From Alphaproteobacteria bacterium (lineage in GTDB: Bacteria > Pseudomonadota > Alphaproteobacteria > UBA9219): a stretch of DNA of 64,000 nucleotides. Every line of letters starts with the position of its first letter. Position 1 is the stretch's first letter. The notes beneath the pieces were generated by a model that did not search any database, was not told the DNA's origin, and saw only the letters and a list, made by a program, of their open reading frames with translations. Location of the stretch: the NCBI GenBank assembly GCA_031291435.1, contig JARLJC010000370.1:109101-173100 (forward strand), given 5' to 3'. The position numbers and the translations under genes were made by a program. Shown here piece by piece: positions 31,701 to 40,533 of this stretch.

Positions 31701-33570
31701 CGGCGTCGGCGATATGTCGGGCGACGTGTTCGGCAATGGCATGCTGCTGTCGAAGCACACCCTTCTGCTTGGCGCGTTCGATCACCGCCATATTTTCTGC
31801 GACCCCGCGCCCGACGCTGCGAAAAGTTTCGCCGAGCGCCGCCGTTTGTACAATCTGACACGCAGTAGCTGGAACGATTACGACCGCAAGCTGATCTCGA
31901 AAGGCGGCGGTGTTTTCGCGCGCGGCGAAAAATCGATCAAGATTTCGCCCGAAATGAAAAAGGCTTACGGCATCAATGCTGAAACATTGGCACCCGCCGA
32001 ATTGATGCAGGCGATGCTGAAGGCCGATGTCGAATTGATGTATTTCGGCGGCATCGGCACCTATGTGAAGGCGACCGACGAGTCGCATGATGATGCCGGC
32101 GACCGCGCCAACGACGCCGTGCGCATCAGCGGGGCTGAGTTGCGCGCCAAAGTTGTAGGCGAAGGCGCCAATCTTGCGATGACGCAACATGGCCGCGTCG
32201 AATATGCCAAGAATGGCGGTCACCTCAATACCGACGCCATCGATAATTCCGCCGGGGTCGATACGTCCGATCACGAAGTGAATATCAAGATTCTGTTGCG
32301 CAAGGCGGTTGATAAAAAGGCCCTCACCATCGAAGCGCGCAACAAATTGCTGGCCAGCATGACGGAAGAAGTTGGCCATCTCGTCCTGCGCGACAATTAT
32401 CTGCAGACCGAGGCTTTATCTGTGGCCGAGGCGCGGGCGTCCGATCTTCTGCCCGCCCATGTGCGCTGCATTCAACTGCTGGAAAAAACCGGCCTGCTCA
32501 ATCGCGGCGTGGAATTTCTGCCCGACGACGCCGAAATATCCTCCCGGCAGAAAGTCGGCAAAGGCCTGACGCGCCCCGAACTCGCGGTGCTGCTGGCCTA
32601 TACCAAATTGTGGCTATTCCAGAAACTGATCGACAGCGATCTGCCCGATGATCCCGCCTTGCAGGAAGATCTCGCTTCCTATTTCCCGCAGGCTTTGCGC
32701 AAAAACTATGCCCGTGACATCGCGCAGCATCAGTTGAAACGCGAAATCGTCGCCACCGTCGTCACCAACGACATCGTCAACCATACCGGCCCGCAGACCG
32801 TCCTTATGCTGGGCGAACGCACAGGGGCCGCGCCCGATCTCATCGTGCGCGCCTATCTTCTGGCCCGCGCCTCGTTCGATCTGCCCGGAATCTGGGCCGG
32901 GATCGACGCGCTCGACAACAAGGTCAAGGCGGCGACGCAGACACGCATGATGGTTACGGTCAAGACCGCGCTGGCCGGAGCCATGGAACGTTTGCTGGCG
33001 GAACCTCAAAATCTGCAAAATCTTTCAGCATCCATTGCCGTAAATCACAAAAGGCTGGAACAACTCGGCGAATGGCTGGGCCAGAACGCCACCATCCTGA
33101 CCGCCATCGGCGCGCATCATGCCGAAGCCGACTGGCGCGCGCAGGGCGTGCCCGCCGATATCGCGCGCCGCGTCGCCGTGTTCCCGGTGATAGCGGGGGC
33201 GCTCGACCTGGTGGCGCTCGCGGTCAAAACCGGGATGGGCATGGGCGATTTGGCCGCTTTGTATTTCGGGCTCGAAAAACGGCTGGGGATAGGCTGGCTC
33301 GCGCATCTGGGTGCGGCGCAGACGCCGTGGCAGCGCGAAGCCGCCGGTGCCGCGCTTGACGAGTTGGCCGAACATCACCGCCGCCTGACGGCGCAGCTTG
33401 CCGCCAAAAAGACCAAGGGCAAACAGAAGGATATGGCGGAATGGGAAGAGCGCAACGCCGCCAAGCTGGAACCCTACGACGCGCTTCTGGCCGAAGGGCG
33501 CGCGGCGGGCAATGCCGATCTCGCCATGCTGCTGCTTGCCAATAAGCGGCTGAGTGGATTGCCGGCTTAG
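28774..33570 (+). CDS. NAD-specific glutamate dehydrogenase, large (about 180 kDa) type
   Basis: 1598-aa ORF; [127 protein letters not shown]. Confidence 0.95.
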   Translation: [1598 protein letters not shown]

Positions 33571-33601
33571 GTCCAGGAGACAGGAAGAGATTGCATCAAA
33601 A

Positions 33602-33786
33602 AATGCCGTCATTCCGGAAAAACTGCTTTTTCGGAAATCGCCTCAAGCGATTTGCGAAAATGCGGTTTTGTCCGGAATCCAGTTGGCTTCGCCGCAAATA
33701 ATGTCTGTGCCGCAAGGGGAACTGGATTCCGCACAAATTTTCTTTCGCCACGCAAGCGCGTCGCAAGAAAATTTTGCGGAATGACG
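33602..33786. repeat. nested composite dRS3-like palindrome
   Basis: Outer GCCGTCATTCCG...CGGAATGACGGC; inner GGAATCCAGTTGGC / AACTGGATTCC; each half contains its own unrelated stem-loop. Confidence 0.85.
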
Positions 33787-33857
33787 GCTTTATTGTGAGG
33801 CTTGCCTTCAGACACCTTTGCGCTTTGAGGCGTGGCGACGGGCTGGTATAAAAGGGC

Positions 33858-34562
33858 ATGCCTGCCATCGTCGCCGCATCGGACGAAGAAGATACCCCCC
33901 ATTATCACGGGCATCGCCAGCGATTGCGCGAAAGGCTGCTGCGCGCCGGGCCGGACGCGCTGCAGGATTACGAGCTGATCGAATTGCTGCTGTTCAGCGC
34001 AATTCCCCGCCGCGATGTCAAACCGCTGGCCAAAAAACTGCTGGCCGAGTTCAAGAGTCTGTGGGCGCTTGTCAATGCCTCGCCGGAACGGCTGGTTCAG
34101 GCCGGGCTGAGCGAAGGTGCGGCCTCGACCCTTATCATCACCGGCGCGATTGCTTTGCGCGCGCAGAAGAAAGCCATCGTCGGCGGCGCGTTGTTGAATA
34201 ACTGGCAGCGCATCGTCGATTATTGCCGCATGGCAATGGCGCACGAAACGGTCGAGCAGTTCCGCCTGCTGTTCCTCGATCGCAAAAATCACCTGATCGG
34301 CGAGGAAGTGCAGCAGCGCGGCACCATCGACCACACGCCCGTCTATCCGCGCGAAGTGGTCAAGCGGGCGCTCGATATCGGCGCGGGGGCGTTGGTGCTG
34401 GCCCATAATCATCCCAGCGGCGACCCCACCCCCAGCAAAGACGATATCGCCATGACCCGCGCCATCGTCGAAGCCTGCAAACCGCTGGGCATTACCGTGC
34501 ATGACCACATCATTATCGGCCATGCCGAGGTCACCAGCTTTAAAACCCTCGGCCTTCTATAA
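33858..34562 (+). CDS. radC: RadC-family (JAB/MPN) protein
   Basis: DALQDYELIELLLFSAIPRRDVKPLAKKLL..EEVQQRGTIDHTPVYPREVVKRALDIGAGALVLAHNHPSGDPTPSKDDI. Confidence 0.95.
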   Translation: MPAIVAASDEEDTPHYHGHRQRLRERLLRAGPDALQDYELIELLLFSAIPRRDVKPLAKKLLAEFKSLWALVNASPERLVQAGLSEGAASTLIITGAIALRAQKKAIVGGALLNNWQRIVDYCRMAMAHETVEQFRLLFLDRKNHLIGEEVQQRGTIDHTPVYPREVVKRALDIGAGALVLAHNHPSGDPTPSKDDIAMTRAIVEACKPLGITVHDHIIIGHAEVTSFKTLGLL

Positions 34563-34626
34563 GGGATTGATTTGCGGCGCAAAATCGCCGATGATGAAGG
34601 GCATTTTGTTTCAGCCGGAGATTTTC

Positions 34627-35034
34627 ATGCGCCGTTCGATGTCCGCTTTGCTGCTCTGTGTGTCATTGGCCGCTTGCCAAAGCGCGCCTGCCCCTGTGTC
34701 GCAATTCTGGCGCCCGATCAGCGAACCCAACCTGTTGATGAGCGGCGACGCTTTGCAGCAGAAACTCGGCTTCGATCTCGGCCAATGCCATTGCGGATCG
34801 TACCCCGCCAATGCCACGCATGACGATATGGTCGCCTATCAGCCCGACAAACAGCGCCTCGCCGAAACAGGGGTGACCGTGACGCCGAACAGCGACGGCC
34901 AATGCCTGCAGCTGCCGAGCCTCGTGGTTTCGGAATGCATGCGTCAACGCGGCTGGGAGCCGACTTCGTGTTCGGGCCGCACGCCGCTTGCCGGTGGTGG
35001 TGCCCTCTGCGCTTCTTACGCGCCGCAAAATTAA
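34627..35034 (+). CDS. lipoprotein, hypothetical
   Basis: MRRSMSALLLCVSLAACQSAP lipobox; Cys-rich mature part. Confidence 0.7.
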   Translation: MRRSMSALLLCVSLAACQSAPAPVSQFWRPISEPNLLMSGDALQQKLGFDLGQCHCGSYPANATHDDMVAYQPDKQRLAETGVTVTPNSDGQCLQLPSLVVSECMRQRGWEPTSCSGRTPLAGGGALCASYAPQN

Positions 35035-35141
35035 AAGAGGGGAGAAGATTAGGGATAGAAAGGGACTAGAGGGGTAACCGATAGACGATAATCTGCCTGT
35101 TGTCCCTCCACCCCCTTTCTATCCCCGCTTCTCCCCTCTTT
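35034..35141. repeat. palindrome family 2, copy 2
   Basis: AAAGAGGGGAGAAG(ATTA)GGGATAGAAAGGGACTAGAGGG ... TCCCTCCACCCCCTTTCTATCCCCGCTTCTCCCCTCTTT; spans the gap between two convergent stop codons. Confidence 0.9.
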
Positions 35142-35142
35142 C

Positions 35143-35634
35143 CTAATCGAAAGTCTCATTGGGATAAGCGCCCCAGAACTGGGTTTTGCGCAAATACCCC
35201 TTCACGCCTTCGAATTTGAGTTTGCACCAGTCGGGTTTGCAGGACAGGATTTGCCCCATCGCGCCCGGTTCCAGATGCGCTACCACCGGTGATTTATCAT
35301 CGGCATCGTCGCGCAATTCCTGCGTCCCGCCGCTGACCAATGCCGAACGTTTGGCGGTCAATTCCGTTTTATGGAACCACCCTTCATTGCCTTCGGGATC
35401 GCGCACGCGCCGCCACACATCATATTCCGCGATGATCTCGACCGGCAGGCTGCGCCGCGTATAAACCCATTCGATCGGATAGCGCGTGCCGGGGCCGGTG
35501 CGCAGATTGGCCTCGCCGCTGCGCAGGGAGGCAAAGCGCGGCAGCGGTCCGTGCGGGCCGTTATCGGTATCTTCGGCCTGCGCTGCGAAAGGGAGCAGCG
35601 CGAGCGCGGCGAGGAGGAAGAAAAATTTTCTCAT
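35143..35634 (-). CDS. SH3-domain secreted protein
   Basis: Signal peptide; [59 protein letters not shown]. Confidence 0.88.
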   Translation of the reverse strand: MRKFFFLLAALALLPFAAQAEDTDNGPHGPLPRFASLRSGEANLRTGPGTRYPIEWVYTRRSLPVEIIAEYDVWRRVRDPEGNEGWFHKTELTAKRSALVSGGTQELRDDADDKSPVVAHLEPGAMGQILSCKPDWCKLKFEGVKGYLRKTQFWGAYPNETFD

Positions 35635-36761
35635 GATACTGGATCGATGTCGCCCCGCGCCTGGCCTTCGTGGAATGCGGCCGCGAAATCATCGAGTTTG
35701 TGGGATTCGATGCTCTCGCGAAGGCCGCGCATCAGATCCTGATAATACTGCACATTGTGCAAAGTAAGCAACATCGGCCCCAGCATTTCTTCGCCCCGGA
35801 ACAGATGATGCAGATAGGCGCGGCTGTAACGCGTGCAGGCAAGGCAGGCGCAGGTTTCGTCGAGCGGGCGCATATCATCCTGATGACGGGCATTTTTGAT
35901 GTTCAATGTACCGCGCCGCGTGAATCCCTGCCCGGTGCGGCCAGAGCGTGTCGGCATCACGCAATCGAACATATCGACACCGCGTAAGACCGCGCCCACG
36001 ATATCGTCGGGCCGCCCCACGCCCATCAAATAACGCGGTTTTTCGGCTTTATACGCCGGCACGATGGATTCCAGCGTCGCGAACATCGCTTCCTGCCCTT
36101 CGCCGACGGCAAGACCGCCGATGCCGTAGCCGTCGATATCAAGCTGGGCGAGCGCTTCGGCGGATTCAAGCCGCAGGTCGGGGTAAGTACTTCCCTGATT
36201 GATGCCGAACAAAGCATAACCGTCGCGGCGGACGAACGCCTTGTTGCAACGTTCGGCCCAGCGCATCGACAGGCGCATCGATTGCGCGGCCTGTTCGTGG
36301 GTGGCGGGGTGCGGCGTGCATTCGTCGAAACACATGGTGATATCGCTGTCGAGCAGGTTCTGAATCTGCATCGACCGTTCGGGCGTGAGTTCATGCGCGG
36401 TGCCGTCGAGATGCGAGCGAAACGTCACGCCGTTTTCGTTGAGCGTGCGCAGTTTCGACAGAGACATGACCTGAAAGCCGCCGGAGTCGGTGACGATAGG
36501 GCCGGGCCAGTCCATGAATTTATGCAAGCCGCCAAGTTGCGCGACGCGCTCGGCTGTGGGGCGCAGCATCAGATGATAGGTATTGCAGATCGCCAGCTGC
36601 GCGCCGGTCGCTCGCACGTCGTCAGGGAACATGCCCTTGACGGTCGCGGATGTGGCGGTCGCCATAAAACACGGCGTTTCAAATGTGCCATGCGCGGTGG
36701 TGACGCGGCCGCGCCGGGCTTTTTTATCGGTGCCGAAAATATCGAAAGTGAATGTGGTCAT
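35631..36761 (-). CDS. tgt: tRNA-guanine transglycosylase
   Basis: [87 protein letters not shown]. Confidence 0.97.
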   Translation of the reverse strand: MTTFTFDIFGTDKKARRGRVTTAHGTFETPCFMATATSATVKGMFPDDVRATGAQLAICNTYHLMLRPTAERVAQLGGLHKFMDWPGPIVTDSGGFQVMSLSKLRTLNENGVTFRSHLDGTAHELTPERSMQIQNLLDSDITMCFDECTPHPATHEQAAQSMRLSMRWAERCNKAFVRRDGYALFGINQGSTYPDLRLESAEALAQLDIDGYGIGGLAVGEGQEAMFATLESIVPAYKAEKPRYLMGVGRPDDIVGAVLRGVDMFDCVMPTRSGRTGQGFTRRGTLNIKNARHQDDMRPLDETCACLACTRYSRAYLHHLFRGEEMLGPMLLTLHNVQYYQDLMRGLRESIESHKLDDFAAAFHEGQARGDIDPVS

Positions 36762-37819
36762 TGTCTTTCCAGGAGAGAAGCATCGCCGAACGAATAAAAG
36801 CGATAATTGTGGGTGATAGCATGGGCATAGGCGCTTCGCATAATTTCAAGACCCATAAAGGCCGCCACCAGCATGAACAAGGTCGATTGCGGCAGATGGA
36901 AGTTGGTCAACAGCGCATCGACGGCGCGGAATTTATAACCCGGCGTGATGAAAATCGCGGTGTCGCTGGCGAAAGGATGCACGGTGCCGTGTTCGTCGGT
37001 GGCGCTTTCGAGAACGCGCAGGCTGGTGGTGCCGACAGCTATGATGCGGCGGCCCGCGCGTTTGGCGTCGTTGATGGATGCTGCCGTTGCGGCGTCGATC
37101 TCGCCATATTCGGCATGCATCTTATGGTCTTTGATATAATCGGCCTTCACCGGCAGGAAGGTTCCGGCACCGACATGCAAAGTGACTTTGGCAAAACCGA
37201 TGCCTTTTGATTTCAGTTTGTCGATAAGTTCAGGCGTGAAATGCAATCCGGCGGTGGGGGCCGCCACCGCGCCGTCGCGCGCGGCGTAAACGGTTTGATA
37301 GCGCGCGCTGTCGGCTTTGGCGGCGCCGGGGTCGCGTTTGATGTAAGGCGGCAAAGGCGGTTCGCCGTATTTTTGCAGAAGGGCGAGAAGATTCTCATCG
37401 GGCGCGTTGAAACGCAGCAGCACTTCGCCGCCTTCATGCTTTTCCACAATCTCGGCGGAAAAATCCGGCGCGAAGTGGATTGTGTTGCCGATGCGCAATC
37501 TTTTGCCGGGCCGCGCGAAAGCCAGCCATTGCCGGGCCCCATGTTTTTTATGCAGCAGAGCTTCGACTTTCACCGCGTCGCGCATGCCGTATAAACGTGC
37601 CGGGATGACGCGCGTATCATTCATCACCAGAAAATCGTCAGGGCGCAGGAGGTCCGGCAGATCGTAGACATGATGATCGGCAAGCCCCGTCGGCGTCACG
37701 CGCAGCAAACGCGCGGCGTCGCGCGGCTCTACGGCCTGCTGGGCGATGTGGGTTTGCGGCAGGTCGAAATCGAAATCCGATGTTCGCAAACCGCTGTCTG
37801 TCGCGGTTTGGTCAGGCAT
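36758..37819 (-). CDS. queA: S-adenosylmethionine:tRNA ribosyltransferase-isomerase
   Basis: [77 protein letters not shown]. Confidence 0.97.
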   Translation of the reverse strand: MPDQTATDSGLRTSDFDFDLPQTHIAQQAVEPRDAARLLRVTPTGLADHHVYDLPDLLRPDDFLVMNDTRVIPARLYGMRDAVKVEALLHKKHGARQWLAFARPGKRLRIGNTIHFAPDFSAEIVEKHEGGEVLLRFNAPDENLLALLQKYGEPPLPPYIKRDPGAAKADSARYQTVYAARDGAVAAPTAGLHFTPELIDKLKSKGIGFAKVTLHVGAGTFLPVKADYIKDHKMHAEYGEIDAATAASINDAKRAGRRIIAVGTTSLRVLESATDEHGTVHPFASDTAIFITPGYKFRAVDALLTNFHLPQSTLFMLVAAFMGLEIMRSAYAHAITHNYRFYSFGDASLLERQ

Positions 37820-38492
37820 CGCCGCTCTCCAGAGCCTTTTTGGCCAGCGCGACGCTGATCTTGCGTCCTTCGGCGAGCCCCGCCTGATCGAGTTTTTCGA
37901 CCAGCTCGCGAATGCCTGCGGCGTCGCGCGGCATGCGCGGCAACAGATAAGTCACTACCCCGGCATCGAGATCGATCTGCCGGTCGCGGAATTGCTTGAC
38001 GATAAGGGCTGCCAGTAAATCATCGTCGGGCGCGCCGAGCGAGGCGACTGGTAATGTAAGCAGGCGCGAGCGTAGATCGGGCAGTCTGAATCCGGAAAGC
38101 CCGACGCCCCGCGACAGGGTGACGAGCAGAGAGCCGAGCGAGGATTTCAGGTGATTGTAAAGATGAAACAGGGCTTCCTCGGCGGGGGCGTTGCCCGCCA
38201 GAGCGTCGATATTATCGATGGCGATTTTCGCGCTGCGCGCGCAAAGCGTGGCTGCATCCTGCGTCAGCAATTCCTGAAGGGTAATCAGCCGCCCGCCGCT
38301 TTTCGCCAGCCAGAGATTCAACAGATGCGTCTTGCCGCTGCCCGAAAGTCCCGAAACTACAAGGCCGTGCGCGGGCCAATGCGGCCATTTGTCGATCCAG
38401 CTTGCCGCTTCGCGGTTACTCGGCGTCACAAGATAATCATCCGCCCCCATGGCGGCTTCATGGGGCAGGGGGAGGGGTATCTGCCTGATCAT
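37812..38492 (-). CDS. hdaA: DnaA-related regulatory ATPase (HdaA/Hda-like)
   Basis: HGLVVSGLSGSGKTHLLNLW..IAIDNIDALAGNAPAEEALFHLYNHLKSSLGSLLVTLSRGVGLSGFRLPDLRSRLLTLPVASL. Confidence 0.8.
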   Translation of the reverse strand: MIRQIPLPLPHEAAMGADDYLVTPSNREAASWIDKWPHWPAHGLVVSGLSGSGKTHLLNLWLAKSGGRLITLQELLTQDAATLCARSAKIAIDNIDALAGNAPAEEALFHLYNHLKSSLGSLLVTLSRGVGLSGFRLPDLRSRLLTLPVASLGAPDDDLLAALIVKQFRDRQIDLDAGVVTYLLPRMPRDAAGIRELVEKLDQAGLAEGRKISVALAKKALESGDA

Positions 38493-39547
38493 TTGTAAAG
38501 CGAGCTGTCTTTATACTCGCGCACCGCAAAGCGGATCAGGACGCCTACCACGGCGGCGGTCGGCACGGCGATCAGAACGCCGGTAAAGCCCATCAATTTC
38601 ACGCCCGCGATCAAAGCGAACAAAATCCAGACCGGATGCAGATTGACACGGTGCCCGACAAAACGCGGCGTCAGGATATAGGCTTCGAAGAAATGGCCGA
38701 TGGCGAACACCGCCACCACGCCGCCGATGCGCCACCAGTCGCCGTCGAACTGCACGGCGGCCAGCAATACGGCGGTGACCCAGCCGAACACGGTGCCGAC
38801 ATAAGGAATGATGGTCAGGATACCGGCGATGATGCCGACGGTGGCCCCATATTTCAAACCGTTGACCGCGAGGCCAAGGCTGTAAACCGTGCCGAGGATC
38901 AGGCACACAATCGCCTGCCCGCGCACGAACCCGGAAAGGGTTTCGTCGATGGCGGCCATCTGCTCGCGCACCACGGCGTAATGATTGCGGGGGATAAGCT
39001 GGTCGATGACTTTGGTCAGTTTGCCCCAGTCGCGCAACACATGGAACGCGGTGACCGGCGTGATGATCGACAGCATCACGGCGTCGATGAAGGCAAATCC
39101 GCCGCTGACGATTTTCTTGACCGTGCCGCTGACCCATTCCGCCGCGTCGCCAGCACTTTGTGTTGCGGCGTTGCGGATTTTTTCGACATCGTCGGGCGAG
39201 AAGCGCGCCAGCCAGTCCTGCGCCCACGGCACGTAATGCTCGCGGATTCGGGTGGCGTAATCGGGCAGGATGTTGAGGAGCGCGCTGACCTGCGTGTTGA
39301 CCAACGGCCACACCAGCAAAATCATCAACCCGACGACGAGCAAAAAGCCCGACAGTACGATCAGAGCGCCCGCCCAGCGCGGCACCTTGCGTTTTTCCAG
39401 CGCGCTGACGACCGGTTCGAGGAAGTAGGCAACCGCGAGACCGGCCAGGAACGGCATCAGAACCGGTTTGAACAGGATGAACAGCCCGATGAACGCGGCC
39501 AGCAGGATAAGCCAGAAACGCAGCGCGAAATTATTGATGATGGGCAT
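38489..39547 (-). CDS. AI-2E/PerM-family transporter
   Basis: Multi-helix; VYSLGLAVNGLKYGATVGIIAGILTIIPYVGTVFGWV..LTPRFVGHRVNLHPVWILFALIAG. Confidence 0.9.
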   Translation of the reverse strand: MPIINNFALRFWLILLAAFIGLFILFKPVLMPFLAGLAVAYFLEPVVSALEKRKVPRWAGALIVLSGFLLVVGLMILLVWPLVNTQVSALLNILPDYATRIREHYVPWAQDWLARFSPDDVEKIRNAATQSAGDAAEWVSGTVKKIVSGGFAFIDAVMLSIITPVTAFHVLRDWGKLTKVIDQLIPRNHYAVVREQMAAIDETLSGFVRGQAIVCLILGTVYSLGLAVNGLKYGATVGIIAGILTIIPYVGTVFGWVTAVLLAAVQFDGDWWRIGGVVAVFAIGHFFEAYILTPRFVGHRVNLHPVWILFALIAGVKLMGFTGVLIAVPTAAVVGVLIRFAVREYKDSSLYK

Positions 39548-39607
39548 GCAACCGTCCTTTGAAGGGAAGAGGACGGATTTTACCTGTTTTTGGGGAAAGG
39601 TCGAGAT

Positions 39608-40312
39608 TTATGCGTCGAGCCACGCCTTCATCAACGAATTAACCTTCTGGGGCTGTTCGAGGGCGGAAAGATGCCCGCAATCCTCGATGATTTCCAGATG
39701 CGCGCCTTTGATCCCTGCTGCGATTTCCTCGACAAGTTCCGGCGGCGTCAGCACATCCTGCCGCCCGCCTATGACCAGAGTGGGACAGGCGATGTTTTTG
39801 AGACTGTCTCGGCTGTCGCTGCGATTCATGATCGCGGTCTGCTGATTGGCAAAGGCGTCGCGGCCGACTTTCTCGGCCATATGCATGATGATATGGGTCA
39901 AAGCTTCGTCATGCAGCCGGTTGGGATGGATCAACAAAGGCAGCAGGCGCGGCGTCACGCCCTTGAACTGCCCATGGCTCGCCATCGCCAGCAGCAGGCG
40001 GCGGCGTTCTTTCTGTTCCGGCGTATCCGCCCGCGCCGATGTGTCGAGTAAGGCCAGTTTGGTCACCCGTTCGGGCGCGCGGCGCATGATCTCCATCGCC
40101 ACATAACCGCCCATCGACAGGCCCGCGAGGGCGAACCGGGGCGGCGCGTCGCGCAGCACGTCTTCGGCAATTGCGGCGATACTGTCATGCCGGGTGGTAT
40201 CGGCGACCCTGCAATCAACGATAGATTTCAAGGCGTTAATCTGATTTTGCCACAACTCGGCATTGCACAGCAATCCGGGCAGAAGCAGCAGGGGCGGCAG
40301 GTTCGGCATCAT
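39608..40312 (-). CDS. alpha/beta-hydrolase
   Basis: LLLLPGLLCNAELW..FALAGLSMGGYVAMEIMRRAPERVTKLALLDTSA (GLSMGG nucleophile elbow). Confidence 0.9.
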   Translation of the reverse strand: MMPNLPPLLLLPGLLCNAELWQNQINALKSIVDCRVADTTRHDSIAAIAEDVLRDAPPRFALAGLSMGGYVAMEIMRRAPERVTKLALLDTSARADTPEQKERRRLLLAMASHGQFKGVTPRLLPLLIHPNRLHDEALTHIIMHMAEKVGRDAFANQQTAIMNRSDSRDSLKNIACPTLVIGGRQDVLTPPELVEEIAAGIKGAHLEIIEDCGHLSALEQPQKVNSLMKAWLDA

Positions 40313-40404
40313 GTCACGCGTTTATTTGCAATTGGCGCTGTCTTTCTGCTACAAGCACGCTTGAAAAGAAACAAGTGAGTTGACCAAACCTGCTCAGAAT
40401 CTTG

Positions 40405-40500
40405 GCGTGCTGTGGCGAAAATCAGATTTTTCGATTTTTTGCGCGCAGCGTATACAAGGATACGTGAGCAGCAAAAAATCGGAAAAGCTCGATTTGCAGC
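40405..40500. repeat. long imperfect hairpin upstream of DEAD-box helicase
   Basis: AAATCAGATTTTTCGATTTTTTGC (40419-40442) / GCAAAAAATCGGAAAAGCTCGATTT (40471-40495). Confidence 0.75.
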
Positions 40501-40533
40501 CCAGCGCGGCGAGATTATGAGTAGGTTTAACAC

